From: Entomortierella parvispora
Lineage: Eukaryota; Mortierellomycota; Mortierellomycetes; Mortierellales; Mortierellaceae
Reading direction: 5' to 3'
NCBI GenBank assembly: GCA_963573315.1
Contig: OY752143.1
Span: forward strand, 2,356,001-2,420,000
DNA: 64,000 nt
Part shown: piece by piece, positions 1 through 10,250 of the stretch
How positions within the stretch are numbered: the first letter of the stretch is position 1
Layout of the letters: every line of letters begins with the position of its first letter
The notes under the pieces: model-generated
Database searches by the model: none
Told to the model about the DNA's origin: nothing
What the model saw: only the letters and a program-made list of their open reading frames with translations
Translations under genes and position numbers: made by a program

Positions 1-623
1 ACTTTCAACCGGTTCTATCAGGTAATAACAACTTCAATTTCGACTACAACATCAATCGACCGGCGGAACGTGTTCGCGGGAGGATAGGAAGAGAAAAGAG
101 AAAAGAGATGGGGAGGATTTCAATGATGAAATTACATTTTATAATTCTTTGATAGGAAAAGCCGTCTTATAGTCCCTAAGATACTGAGGACATGACGAGA
201 AAATGTATTCTGAAAATACCTCCATTCTTCGCGACCGTGTTCTTGTTCTCTTGTGAGGTTTTCCTGTTTCCTCTCGAATGATGGGATTTGAGGAAAGGGG
301 GGGTGGAAAGGGAATCTTGGACCAACGCACTGAAGTGATAGTTTCTAACGCCAAACTCCTGTCTTCGTTGCGTACAGATTTACTTCAAGAGCATATGTTC
401 CTTGCATGATGAACGTCGAAGGTAAGTTTGGTCTCCATGCTATGTAGTTCTACAAACACAATAAAACCTCGTAAAATAAACGAACACTTTCCTCAAGGAC
501 TTTTCGGCTTTTCGCCAATAATGAAAGCCACGTGATCATAAATGCAGCATCACGTGATTTGTTTGGTCACGTGATGGCTTTAGATGGTGTATGACTAAAA
601 CATTTAGCTCACAAATGGTTGAG
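1..623. other. Left-edge non-coding region
   Basis: No recognisable gene is complete here. A frame open from base 3 to a TGA at 150-152 on the + strand could be the last exon of a gene cut by the window edge, but its roughly 49 residues match no family I know and are basic and of low complexity. A CAG|GT-like donor near base 20 would argue against it being continuous coding sequence. The rest is AT-rich spacer leading to the E-box cluster and tRNA. Confidence 0.4.
529..573. promoter_or_regulatory. Cluster of three CACGTGAT boxes upstream of tRNA-His
   Basis: The palindrome CACGTG occurs at 529-534, 551-556 and 568-573, each followed by AT. CACGTG is the core site of bHLH factors such as Cbf1. 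The cluster ends 50 bases before the mature tRNA. Seen directly; binding is inference. Whether it serves the tRNA or an unseen gene to the left is unknown. Confidence 0.5.
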
Positions 624-695
624 GCTAACATAGTATAATGGTTAGTATATCTCGTTGTGGCCGAGACGATCCTGGTTCGATTCCAGGTGTTAGCA
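624..695 (+). tRNA. tRNA-His (anticodon GUG)
   Basis: The 72 bases fold as a full cloverleaf. The acceptor stem is GCTAACA (624-630) paired with TGTTAGC (688-694). The anticodon stem TCTCG/CGAGA encloses the loop TTGTGGC, giving anticodon GTG. The T stem CCTGG/CCAGG encloses TTCGATT. The discriminator base at 695 is A, as expected for eukaryotic tRNA-His, to which G-1 is added after transcription. The B-box sequence GGTTCGATTCC is present. There is no intron. An Ts-rich stretch shortly after position 696 fits a Pol III terminator. Confidence 0.96.
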
Positions 696-1361
696 CACTT
701 TTATATTTTTGGTATTGTAGGTTCTTTCTCTGACAAGCATAGATACGGGCTTGCTCGGGCCGTTGGCCAATTTTTTTTCCTACGGTCGGTCAAAGTTCAG
801 GCCAAAAACTTCGGGTTAACAGTAGTTTACTGAAATGGTATAAGCGACCCAAAAAGGAAAGTCGCCCCATGGTCGGCCTAAAACTAACCAATGTCCAGGC
901 TCGGCGGTTAGATTAAATGGTCCAAAGCTGGAAGATCCGATGCTCTGTGTGGTGGTGCAGTTGTTCTTTTGGACATTTGTGAGCAGCAACAGAAAGCCGA
1001 TATTTCAGCAATACTGATCACGCGTTACGAATCCTGTACAAAGTGGGGCCACTGCCATTGACGATATCTTTTTTCACCGGTTTGAAATATCGACGTGAGT
1101 TGAGCAGGTACGAGATTTTGCGAGAGAGAGAGAAAGAAAGGCTCGACTCCAATGGTCACAGAGTGTGGAAATATGGCGCTCACATCGCGACAAGTCTATG
1201 TAAAGGCGCGTTTTCACTTCAGACCTGACCTCCCTTCGACACGATGACTTATTCCAAACGTTTCAGCAAGCCCAGGGTTATTTTGAGATAGGTATATTAA
1301 GAGGCATTAACTTTACAGGGTATTAACTGAAATAAAAGTACAGGGTAGAGGAACGAAACGC
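696..1361. other. Intergenic spacer
   Basis: I see no convincing gene. A 61-codon + strand frame at 1043-1228 lacks family similarity and splice context. AATAAA-like sequences near 1331 suit the 3' end of the minus-strand gene that stops at 1362. Confidence 0.5.
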
Positions 1362-2360
1362 CTATAGACTTTGGTGAGAAGGAAGGGTAACAGATGAGGG
1401 CGAAAATGAGGAGGAAGAAGAATGAATGCTAGAGCCAGCTGATGGGGCCTCCGCAACAGCTTCCTGGTACTTTGGTGGCAGGGCTTCCCCGAGAAGGATG
1501 TGCTGTTGATTGCTCAACGTATCCGATTCGGTCTTTGGCATATAGCTTGGCAACTCATTGTCTCTGGCAAGAATCTCTTCTTCTGAAGCATGTGGGTCAG
1601 ATGAAGGATGGTCATCAAATGAATGCTCGTCAATATGATCAATGGTGGTCAGATCCGCTGTCCAGCATGGCAATCCCAAGTTGCACCGATATGCCAATCG
1701 TATCATCCTGGTGTCCTTCATGTGGCTCCTTGGACGTAATCGGTAGAGCACTCCGTAACGAACCATATCCTGATTGTTGAATGTCTGTAGCAACTCTTGA
1801 ATGCTCTTTTGTGCCTATTCAGAACCAATTGGTTTCACAGAGAAAGGAGGAGAACGCACAAGACAACAACAATACATGATTAGCCAATGGACGAATGATA
1901 ATGGTCAGCGGCATTGCTGTAAAGGCGAGTAAAGAGAAGGAAAGAAAAAAGCTCAAACCTTTTCCATCCGGGCGAGGAAAGACATCTTGGATACAAAGGT
2001 CGAGATCATGACGGCAATCACCCCCAGAACCCACAGCTTCCCGTCACTCACATGAAGTGCCAAGAGAGCGATCACGAAGGCGACAAAAAAGACGAGGACA
2101 GTGACCAATGAAGCCATATAGAAATAAGTCGACGGGAAGTGCGAGGTAAGGTGTTCTTGAAGGGTTTTGACTCGGACTTGAAACAGCTCCAAAGGATACT
2201 CCCCGAGAGGGACCTGCGATGTGGCGACACTGAGGTCGATGACTTGTCCTTGTTCTTGTTGTTGAGGAGTATGTTGCTCTTGTTTCTGTGAGAATCCCTG
2301 CAAGTCCAGCGTTGGTTTCTTGAGAGTAAGTAAAAGTGGTACGGAACGGAGGATAGGCAT
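1362..2360 (-). CDS. Two-TM membrane protein with PPxY motif (possible Rsp5/NEDD4 adaptor)
   Basis: Model: two exons on the minus strand, 2360..1959 and 1814..1362, with one 144-base GT-AG intron; 284 residues. The N-terminal half is polar and Gln-rich. Two hydrophobic segments follow at about residues 81-104 and 109-129, forming a hairpin. The intron falls directly after the second segment. The C-terminal part has a conserved-looking block with FNNQDMVRYGVLYRLRP, then an acidic stretch, LPSY at 222-225 and PPKY at 247-250, and a Ser-rich tail. PPxY is the ligand of WW domains of Rsp5/NEDD4 ubiquitin ligases, so a role as a membrane adaptor or substrate of that ligase is inferred. I do not recognise a named family. 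A TTACAG just before the ATG could end a 5' leader intron, so an upstream exon is possible. Confidence 0.72.
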
Positions 2361-2987
2361 GGCTGGTGTCTGTAAGTTATCGTGAGAGAGGTATGTGGAA
2401 CACTGGCGGCGGACGGGTCAGGTCGTGAGCTGCAAAGGCAAATGTGGGGGCAAGAGTGAATGTAGAAGAGGAATGAATGAGGAAAGCAAGGAAGCAAGAA
2501 AGCAAGAAAGGAAAGAAGAACCCAGCTCTCTTCTCCTGCTGGTGGACGTTGAGTGCGCACCAAGGGGCCCAAACGCGCTGTGCTCACTCTTCCTTCCTTG
2601 GGGAGTTGAACAGGCACACCGGTTTCTTTGCTCCTGTTTTCTCCCATCCGCCTTCATCTGCTGCTCTTGTTCTGTTCTCTTCAGTATACCTAACCACCAT
2701 CCTTCATCGTCGTCCACACCTTCAGCGACAAGCAGCTATCAAACATCACTGCCGAGGGCACCCAGACCTCCTTCGGAAGAGCGGGACAGGGTCTAGATGG
2801 GCCAATAGCGCACGCTCGGAATGATGTGATTTCTGGTGTCACGCCCAAGCGCTTTGTGATCGATCCGATTAAAATGCACGTGACTAAATGAAGCGCGGAC
2901 CCTTAATAACCCGAGATCGCAACACCGAGCAAACGGCATGCATTTCTGTTCCTGCATTCTCCATTCCGCAATTCCTGCCATACAACC
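2361..2987. promoter_or_regulatory. Divergent promoter region with CACGTGAC box
   Basis: This spacer separates two divergent starts (2360 on minus, 2988 on plus). It holds one CACGTG at 2877-2882 in the form CACGTGAC, about 106 bases before the COA8 start codon. A purine-rich stretch at about 2460-2520 on the + strand is a pyrimidine-rich leader for the minus gene. Long open frames on both strands here are of low complexity and not supported as genes. Confidence 0.45.
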
Positions 2988-3700
2988 ATGAACATGCTTA
3001 AGGTAAGCGACAGCAAGTCTCCCTAATGTAGCCTAGCAGTGTGCTTGTATTTGCGGTATTAAACATTTTCGTCTTATGCACAGACTTCAACAAGATCAAT
3101 AGCTGGAATCAGCCGGAGGTACTCCTCTGCGGCAACATCAACAACAGCATCAACCACGACCACCACAACCTCCAGAAAGCGGGAAAACTTGGATCCTGCG
3201 ACAAACACAGATAAATTCCTAGTCGGAACACCTCACCCAGTATCAAACTTGCGTCCTGTTCTCTATCCGGTCCCGAAAAATGAATCTGAAGAGGATCGAA
3301 TCTTCCGGGAAAGACGCGAGCGTGTCGATGCCTTCAACCAAAACTTTTGGGTCAACAACAACGCCATGTTTAACAAGGCGAAATCAGAGTACGAGGAGAA
3401 GAGTAAGTTATGGAAAAGGCGCAAAGTATAGGCGTACGGAAATCAACCCTGGATAATGTCGTGATCTGACTAACGAGTCTTTTGCTTTGTCTCAATCTAG
3501 TTCGAGCCCAGAATGGAAATGTGGCGGTTACAACAGAGGAGCTTTCGGTGTTTTACAAGGATTTTCTAGATAAGGCATATGAGCGACAGATGAACTACAA
3601 CAGACAATGGTGGGTAGAGAATATCGGACTCTTACTTCCTGCAGCCAAAGCCGCCGTCAGGAAGTGGACAAGATCGACGGCAGCATCGACATCATCATAA
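2988..3700 (+). CDS. COA8: Cytochrome c oxidase assembly factor 8 (COA8/APOPT family), mitochondrial
   Basis: Three exons: 2988..3002, 3084..3402 and 3501..3700, giving 177 residues. The first exon encodes only MNMLK. The N-terminal 45 residues are rich in Ser, Thr and Arg with no acidic residue, as in a mitochondrial presequence. From about residue 50 the protein follows the COA8 domain: a TPHPVSNLRPV block, the PENES-like KNESEEDRIFRE, then NQNFWVNNNAMFNKAK and, near the end, FYKDFLDKAYERQMNYNRQWW. COA8 supports assembly or stability of complex IV in the matrix. Intron 2 carries a TGACTAAC branch-point sequence. It converges on the crotonase gene with only 46 bases between stop codons. Confidence 0.9.
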
Positions 3701-3702
3701 CA

Positions 3703-3728
3703 AATAAACCGAATATGTACACTTTATT
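3703..3728. terminator. Back-to-back poly(A) signals of two convergent genes
   Basis: AATAAA on the + strand at 3703-3708 lies 3 bases after the COA8 stop. AATAAA on the minus strand (TTTATT at 3723-3728) lies about 19 bases after the crotonase stop. With normal cleavage distances, each transcript would end inside the other gene's 3' end. Confidence 0.55.
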
Positions 3729-3746
3729 TCGAGAGATCAATTGGAC

Positions 3747-4559
3747 CTAGAGCTTTGACTTTAGTTTGTTGGCACCAAGTGAAAACTCATCCCAATTGGG
3801 CTTCTCTCGACTAGCAAAAGCGCCGATGCCATGGGCGGCTTCCTCTGACGAGATCATCTTGCCGAATGCCTCACGAACATATCCAGCGACTGCATGGGGA
3901 TTACCACCACGGCTATCAACAGCATCAACCAATTGTTTCACGTCTCTCATCGCCCCTGGACCACTCAGAAGCAACAGATCGACATACTCCTGCACTTTTT
4001 TGTCAAGGCTCTCCTGATCCTCCGCCACTGAAGTGACGAAACCAACGCGGTAGGCCTCTTGAGCCGAGACGCGTTCTCCAGAAAGCATGTACTGCTTCGA
4101 GCGGAAGGCGCCCAGTTGGGGGACAATGACCTCGGAGATCAATGCTGGAATCAGTCCTCGGTGAACCTCTGGCATACTGAAGTAAGCTGAAGGATGCACA
4201 ATGCGGAAGTTACAAGCAAAGACGATGCCGACACCACCTCCCAGCGCAGGACCATTCATCCTACAGACCGTGGGCTTGGGACTACGAGACAGGGTTGTAA
4301 ACAATGACTGGGTCGAGGCGACGGGGTCAGAAGCCGAAGGAGTATCATCCTGCGGAGTGAGATCCATGCCAGTACAAAAGTATTTGCCATTGCCTGTGAT
4401 AACAATCACTCTGACAGTAACGTCGTCGATGGCCGAGTTGAGAATTTCGAGAAACTGGTTAACCATAGGGCCCGAGAGCGCGTTTCCACGCTTGGGTCGG
4501 TTCAGGGTGATGACCGCAGTTGCGCCTTGCTTGCTGTATAGAACCTCCTTTTCTGACAT
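3747..4559 (-). CDS. Crotonase-family enzyme, LiuC/AtuE-like, peroxisomal (PTS1 SKL)
   Basis: Intronless, 270 residues from the ATG at 4559. An in-frame ATG at 4658 would add 33 residues not seen in the family, so the inner start is preferred. Crotonase features in order: FCTGMDL (oxyanion hole, 61-67), NGPALGGGVG (102-111), MPEVHRGLIPA (129-139). The Glu of MPEV (131) matches crotonase Glu164. The position of Glu144 is Gly111. A GGGVG plus PEV..GL.PA.IS pattern resembles bacterial 3-methylglutaconyl- and isohexenylglutaconyl-CoA hydratases (LiuC, AtuE) better than the canonical GGTQR type; this family call is from memory. The last residues are KSKL, a textbook PTS1, so it should be peroxisomal. 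It is divergent from the carboxylase beta subunit gene. Alternatives: enoyl-CoA hydratase or isomerase of another specificity. Confidence 0.85.
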   Translation of the reverse strand: MSEKEVLYSKQGATAVITLNRPKRGNALSGPMVNQFLEILNSAIDDVTVRVIVITGNGKYFCTGMDLTPQDDTPSASDPVASTQSLFTTLSRSPKPTVCRMNGPALGGGVGIVFACNFRIVHPSAYFSMPEVHRGLIPALISEVIVPQLGAFRSKQYMLSGERVSAQEAYRVGFVTSVAEDQESLDKKVQEYVDLLLLSGPGAMRDVKQLVDAVDSRGGNPHAVAGYVREAFGKMISSEEAAHGIGAFASREKPNWDEFSLGANKLKSKL

Positions 4560-5267
4560 TACGGATGTGTAGTAGTTGTGGGTGAAAAGATGGAAAGACG
4601 ACGAGTTGAATGAACAGATGGGTTGATGATAACAGGGCGGGGCAGAGATCATGAACATCAGATGGGGGCCGAGTCTACTTTAAGAGTACAATAAGAGAAT
4701 GCGCCACGTGACGCGGACATGGTTCTGTGATGGTTTTCTCCACAGTTGTCACTCTCGGTTGAGAGAGGGTGTCTGTGATGCAACCGGATGGAAGTACAGT
4801 GTTGAGGTTGTAATGTGGGGCATGGGAGAAACGATTCAAAGTCAGGGAAGACGGCGAGCCCCAAGGTCGATGCGCAGCTGCCACTTAGAGACAGGTCAGG
4901 CGAGCGTGTTCACTCCGGGGGCCCAGGGCCAACCTGTTCGCTTCAAGATGGACGCGCCTGCTCTAGGATGCACAAGTGGATCGCCCTTTCACCCCACCCC
5001 ACGGCAGCCGCAAGAAGAGACAGTTCAGGACTCGCCGGCTCTGGATGGAGCACATGGAGTGCGAATGAATCGCCGTCCCCATGAGTCGCGTCGTTCTCGC
5101 GGTGATCACGCGCGGGTGTCACTTTGTCCGCTCACTGCTCAATCCATCCGCTCATCTTTACTCCCCCATTTCCTCTTTCCCTTCTTGTTTCTTTTCCTCT
5201 TCTCCTTTCTTGTTCTTGCATCCGTTCAGTTCCTCGCTTCTCTCCACAGCCTCCTCTTCATTCTGCA
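4560..5267. promoter_or_regulatory. Shared divergent promoter of crotonase and carboxylase genes
   Basis: A 708-base spacer between two divergent start codons. A CACGTGAC box lies at 4705-4712, 146 bases upstream of the crotonase ATG. A strongly pyrimidine-rich tract at about 5155-5260 runs up to the carboxylase ATG. No other gene is supported. Confidence 0.5.
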
Positions 5268-7459
5268 ATGAGCCACATCATTGACCCTTCGCAGAGGAAC
5301 CCACCCCCCAATCGCAGGGCGGTCGGGGATGAATTCAGCTCCACTCAACCAAGCGTGGCTCCCCATCTCGGCCACCACACCAAGCCCACAAAGTCAAAGA
5401 TCAACACCAAGTCCCCAGAGTATATCGCCAACTACAAGGAGATGTTGGAGATGGTCGATCAACTCAACGAACGTCTCCAGGAGGCCACCTTCCAGGGAGC
5501 CGATCGCTTGCTTGAACTCCACCACAAGCGCGGTTCCATCCTCGGTAAGCGCGCGCTCGATCCGCTCGTTGCGATAACAGTAGCTGTTGACGAGCCGAGA
5601 GTATGTCTTGGTGACAGTTGGTATTGTTTATTCATTTTCCTTTGCTGGTGTTCTTCCATAGCTCGAGACCGTCTTGAGCTACTTCTTGATGATGACTCTC
5701 CATTTCTGGAGTTGTGCCCACTTGCTGGTTACGGTCAAGACGACATGACGATCGGAGGATCCCAGGTGGCTGGTATCGGTTTGGTCTGGTAAGCCCCAGG
5801 CCATCAGAGACAGCCGCTCGCTTCTCTCCTCCGAGGGTTGCCAAATTTAACCTGAACCTTTGTTCGTTTTCTTTTCTATGCTAGTGGTGTTGAATGCATG
5901 GTCTCCGCCAACGTTCCAACTCTCCAAGGCGGAGCTTCCAACGCCACCACTCTTGCCCGTGGCGAGCGTCTTGGTCGTATCGCCTGGGAGAACCGCCTTC
6001 CCCACATCCAGCTCGTGCAATCTGTGGGTAGTCGGAATCACCAAGGATTTCTGTTTAGTAGACTATGTCACTGATTGAATGCATTGTTACGACATCCTGC
6101 ATCTAGGCTGGAGCAAACCTGGCACAGCAGTCCCGAGTGTTCCACCCTGGCGGAGCTGTCTTCCGTCATTTAGCCGAGAGGTAAAGTCAGACGTTTACCG
6201 AGCACGAAAGGGATACAGCATTATTGGAAGGAAAGGAATCGTTAACAAGTTGACATTTCATCCCGCAGATCAAAGGCAGGACTTCCTTCTGTTGCCGTCG
6301 TTTTCGGAAACTCAACTGCCGGAGGTGCATATATTCCCGGCATGAGTGACTACAGCATCTTGGTCAAGGTATGTTGTTTTGACTACATGACGATCCTTGC
6401 CACAGCTTCGTTCTCCCTGTTTCAAGTATTCAAAAATATAAATGTCATAAATAGGGCAAAGCCCAGGTATTCTTGGGCGGACCACCTCTGGTCAAAATGG
6501 CCACTGGTGAAATCACTGATGCCGAGACCTTGGGAGGAGCGGACATGCACAGTCGTAAATCCGGCGTGTCTGATCAGCTGGCAATGGATGAATACCATGC
6601 CATCTCTATGGCTCGTGAGTTTGTGTCAGGACTGAACTGGACCAAGCAAGGCCAGTTACCCATTCGTCACCTCAAGGGTCTTTTTGATCAGCCACTGTAC
6701 GATCCTGACGAGATTCTGGGTATCGTGAGCGCCAACATCCGTATTCCCTTCGATGCTGTCGAAGTCATTATCCGCTTGGTGGACGGATCTCGTTTAACAC
6801 AGTTCAAGCCTCTGTACGGACCCAATTTGATCTGTGGTTGGGCTACCATCCACGGTATCTCTGTCGGAATTCTCGCCAACAACAACGTGCTCTTCCCTCC
6901 AGAGGCCAACAAAGCAACGCAGTTTATTCAGCTCTGCAACATGCGCGATACCCCGATTTTGTACCTTCACAACATTACCGGATTTATGGTGGGCAAAAAG
7001 TATGAGGAGGAAGGTATCATCAAGGCCGGCTCTCGATTCATCAACGCGGTATCCAATTCACAAGTTCCTTGCATTACTATTGTAATGGGCGCCAGTTACG
7101 GCGCTGGTAACTACGCCATGGCTGGACGTGCTTACAACCCCCGCTTCCTGTTCTCGTGGCCCAACAGTAAGTGCTCGGTCATGGGAGCGGAGCAATTGAC
7201 GGGAGTACTCGACATTGTGATGCGCGACTCTGCCAAGAAGTCTGGCAAGGTCATTGACGAGGAGATGGCGAAGGCATCGATGGATATGTTCCAGTCGATG
7301 GTCGAAAGCGAATCTGACGTGTACTGGACCAGTTCACGCTGCATCGATGATGGCGTGATTGACCCTCGAGAGACGCGCACGATCCTCGGCTTCTGTCTTT
7401 CTATTTGCTACAACACCCCTGTCAAGGGCGGTAACCTCTACGGAGTATCCCGCATGTAA
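5268..7459 (+). CDS. Biotin-dependent acyl-CoA carboxylase beta subunit, MCC/geranyl-CoA carboxylase-like
   Basis: Six exons: 5268..5544, 5662..5788, 5885..6023, 6107..6180, 6269..6368, 6455..7459; 573 residues, close to the 560-570 usual for methylcrotonyl-CoA carboxylase (MCC) beta. It transfers carboxylate from biotin to an acyl-CoA and needs a separate biotin carboxylase/carrier alpha subunit, absent from this window. Family landmarks: [51 protein letters not shown] and [16 protein letters not shown]. Unlike human MCC beta, the segment after the first oxyanion region reads QSAGANL...HPGGAVFR, as in some actinobacterial paralogues, placing Gly197 where MCC has a pocket Phe. The N-terminus (MSHIIDPSQ...) is not a mitochondrial presequence, and the last residues SRM fit the PTS1 consensus. 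A peroxisomal location and a substrate larger than methylcrotonyl-CoA are inferred. Confidence 0.88.
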
Positions 7460-7681
7460 GCGATGGTGCGGGTCCAAAAACAAAGAGAAAAAATAATAAA
7501 TCAATTTCTGCTAAAATCGCGTCTGAAGCGCGTGCTTCAAAACTGAGCCAAGGAAGGCAAAGCTGCCGCAAAGACAGTCCGTCCGCAAGAACGAACAAAA
7601 AGAAAGCCTGTTGTCTCCCCTTTTGTTTCAACCCTTTCTCAACACACATTTCAAGGCACAAACACTCGCTAGATTTCAGCC

Positions 7682-9028
7682 ATGCCCATCAATCTCAATG
7701 ACATCGAAGAGTTAGACGAGACACATCTTCGGATTCGGCATCTTCATTTCGCTATTACGGAAGAGGCGCGCCAGCTCAAGAACTGGATCAATGCCATGGC
7801 CATCTTCACCTCTTACCTTGCGCCTCTCATCTTGACCTCCCAAAAAAATGAAAGTTCTGCCAAAGCTGTCTCGTCCACTACCACTCCACAAGCCTCGCCA
7901 GCACCGTCCGGTGCTCGGTATAACGAGGATTCATCTCTGGTTGCAGAAGTGGTTCGAGGGGATGCTGTACTGACTCCAAAGGACGTCAATTATATCCAAT
8001 ACTCGATTTCGACCATGGTCCGTTACGCGCCCTCTCCTGCCGAAGCCAACGTCATCTACATGTTCTTTCTCCAACAGTGCCAGCTCCCAATCCGCAACGA
8101 CGACACAATCGACACCTGCTTGATCTCTCTTATTTACCAGTACGCTCAAGCCAAGGACGATCCCGAACTTCAGGACAAGGGACTTGATCTGATCAAGGTA
8201 GCACTTGAGCGCGGGGTTGGTTTGCCTTCTTATCAGTCACGCAAGTCCTTGCCCAAGAACAGAGCTCAATATCCACAAAAGGAGACCATCTTGGCCAGTG
8301 TCAGCAAACCCATTTTGATTCGACATCAGCTGCAAATCACGGAGGATGGCCTTGCACTGGAAGCTCGGCAGCCATCAGTTCGTCAGCCTCCACAACAACG
8401 ACAACCCTCACCAGCAGCAACTGCGCAGCCGCAGCAGGCCCAGCCGCAGCAGCACCGACCTCAGCAAGAGCGACGACAGGGCCAGGAACGGCCTCAGCGT
8501 CCCGGCCAAGGTGTGCGACCACAAAACTCTGTTTCCGCAAATCCGCCGCAGCAAGACCAACCCAAACCGTCCTCTCGATCTAACCCTGCCAAAGACGGTG
8601 ACGGTGCATTCAACAGAAACAGTGTCGACGGACCTGCGTCTGAGAGCCGCGGTCCCTCACGCGAAAAGAGGGGCTCCAGCAGGGCAGCCACCTCTGGTGA
8701 GACTTCGGAGCAGTTCCATGTGTACAGACCCTCATTTTCTGGTGCAGACCGAAGGGGTCGTGGTGGCGGTCGCAGCAGCGGTCGTGGTGGTTTTCGGAGC
8801 GAGTTCAGCGGAGGGGTGTCGATGGGAACACGCCGAGTCGTGGAGTTTGTCCCTGCTTCGACGAATACGATGTCGAAGACGTACTATCCTGATGATGATG
8901 ATACCAAGGCTGTAGTAGCTCCCAGCGAGGATCTGACATCTGATCTCGTACGAGGTGTGGAGGGTATGAAGCTCGGGGAACAAAAGCCACAAGAGGACAC
9001 GAAGGAGCAGGACGAAGCACAGATTTGA
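7682..9028 (+). CDS. RGG-motif protein of unknown function
   Basis: Single exon, 448 residues; the ATG at 7682 has a good context after a short spacer from the carboxylase gene. I do not recognise the family. Residues 1-220 look folded and mostly helical: an N-terminal block (HLRIRHLHFAITEEARQL), a hydrophobic FTSYLAPLIL segment, and a second helical block (NYIQYSISTMVRYAPS to LISLIYQYAQ). Residues 225-330 are a Gln/Pro/Arg-rich linker. Around residue 355-375 is an RGG/RG box (RRGRGGGRSSGRGGF), typical of RNA-binding proteins and a target of arginine methylation. The tail is acidic. An RNA-associated role is inferred from the RGG box only. Confidence 0.8.
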   Translation: MPINLNDIEELDETHLRIRHLHFAITEEARQLKNWINAMAIFTSYLAPLILTSQKNESSAKAVSSTTTPQASPAPSGARYNEDSSLVAEVVRGDAVLTPKDVNYIQYSISTMVRYAPSPAEANVIYMFFLQQCQLPIRNDDTIDTCLISLIYQYAQAKDDPELQDKGLDLIKVALERGVGLPSYQSRKSLPKNRAQYPQKETILASVSKPILIRHQLQITEDGLALEARQPSVRQPPQQRQPSPAATAQPQQAQPQQHRPQQERRQGQERPQRPGQGVRPQNSVSANPPQQDQPKPSSRSNPAKDGDGAFNRNSVDGPASESRGPSREKRGSSRAATSGETSEQFHVYRPSFSGADRRGRGGGRSSGRGGFRSEFSGGVSMGTRRVVEFVPASTNTMSKTYYPDDDDTKAVVAPSEDLTSDLVRGVEGMKLGEQKPQEDTKEQDEAQI

Positions 9029-10250
9029 GGATAACCAACCCTTCTTTGGAGATGCAATAAACCACACGCGCTTTTTTTCTTGACACAAAATGATGATAAT
9101 GGAGTTTACGACGCGCTCGATTTCTTTGGAGTGAACCACAGATGGTGCATGCATGAGTCTCGCTTGTGCGCGTTCAAAAAGGACCATTATTACTTGTTGA
9201 CGCGTCCCTTGATGCCAAGGGCTGAAGAAGAGAAAGCGAGAGCTTGAGCGAGAAAGAAAGAAATGACGATGCCCGGCCTCCTGGCCTCCCGAGTCCCAGA
9301 GGCTGAGAGAGGCTGGGAGGGAAAAAAAAATCAGAAACCATCGCCGCCCTTTTTGCGAACAGCGATTCGACGAATTGACGTGACAGCGCAGAGAGACGCC
9401 AATAACAGTTCGCCGCTGTCGTGGGCAGGCGGGTCTCGGTTGTTGACTGCCTTGGCTTCCCTCCTTTGCTTCTTCCCTTTCACCACTCCTTCCTCCCCTC
9501 CATCTTGAGCGCTGTTGTGCTTTCGCGCTTTGACGAGCCTGCGCCTCCACTAGCACCACGACCACCACCACCGCTTTCACCACTTCCCGCACTCCTCACT
9601 TTTGTATGCTATCTGTTCGTTGCAGCCTCCATTGTCAATCCTCTTCCTCTTCTCCCCACTGTTTGCCCGTGCTGTAGTTGGCGTGAGCAGTTCCAGTGTA
9701 AGTGCTCTTGACCTGCACACGCGCGTACCATCGGCCATCCAGGCAATCGACCGAGCTTTCTCGCTCCCAAAACTTGCATGGCCGCATACAAGACCTTTCG
9801 GCCAAGTCCTTGACTGAGCACCAGCACGACGTGAACACGACATCAACACGGGTGGTGAACGTGTCTGCCACTCTTTCTATCCTTCCTTCCCTTCACTCCT
9901 GTTTGTCTACCAGTCCGTTTGTCTTCTTCCCTTTCCTCTCTTAGCACCTCTCATTGGGATTGCTGTCTGCTCCTTGGCTTCTCCCTCTTCATTTTTCTCT
10001 ATTATTTTCCTTTTTTTTGTGCCCTTTCTGAAAGACTGGAAGAAAGAAAAGAAAAAAAAACCTTCTTTGCTCAGCATTGGATTGGTCATTTGGTCTCCAA
10101 ATCACGTTGCATGTCCTTTTCAATTACTCTTTTCTTTCTCCCATTTCTCATTTTCACTTTTTATAAAATAATTAGGCATCATCATAGATTCCCTACTGTC
10201 GGCAAGTGATATCATCTTCAAAGTACTTGTAACGCTCATCTTGTGCCGTC
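9029..10250. other. Intergenic region, promoter/leader of the deacetylase gene
   Basis: About 1.2 kb with no supported gene. It contains several pyrimidine-rich runs on the + strand (about 9440-9660 and 9880-10140), a run of A at about 10051, and frames on both strands that are short and of low complexity. A long 5' leader, perhaps with a leader intron, is likely. Confidence 0.4.
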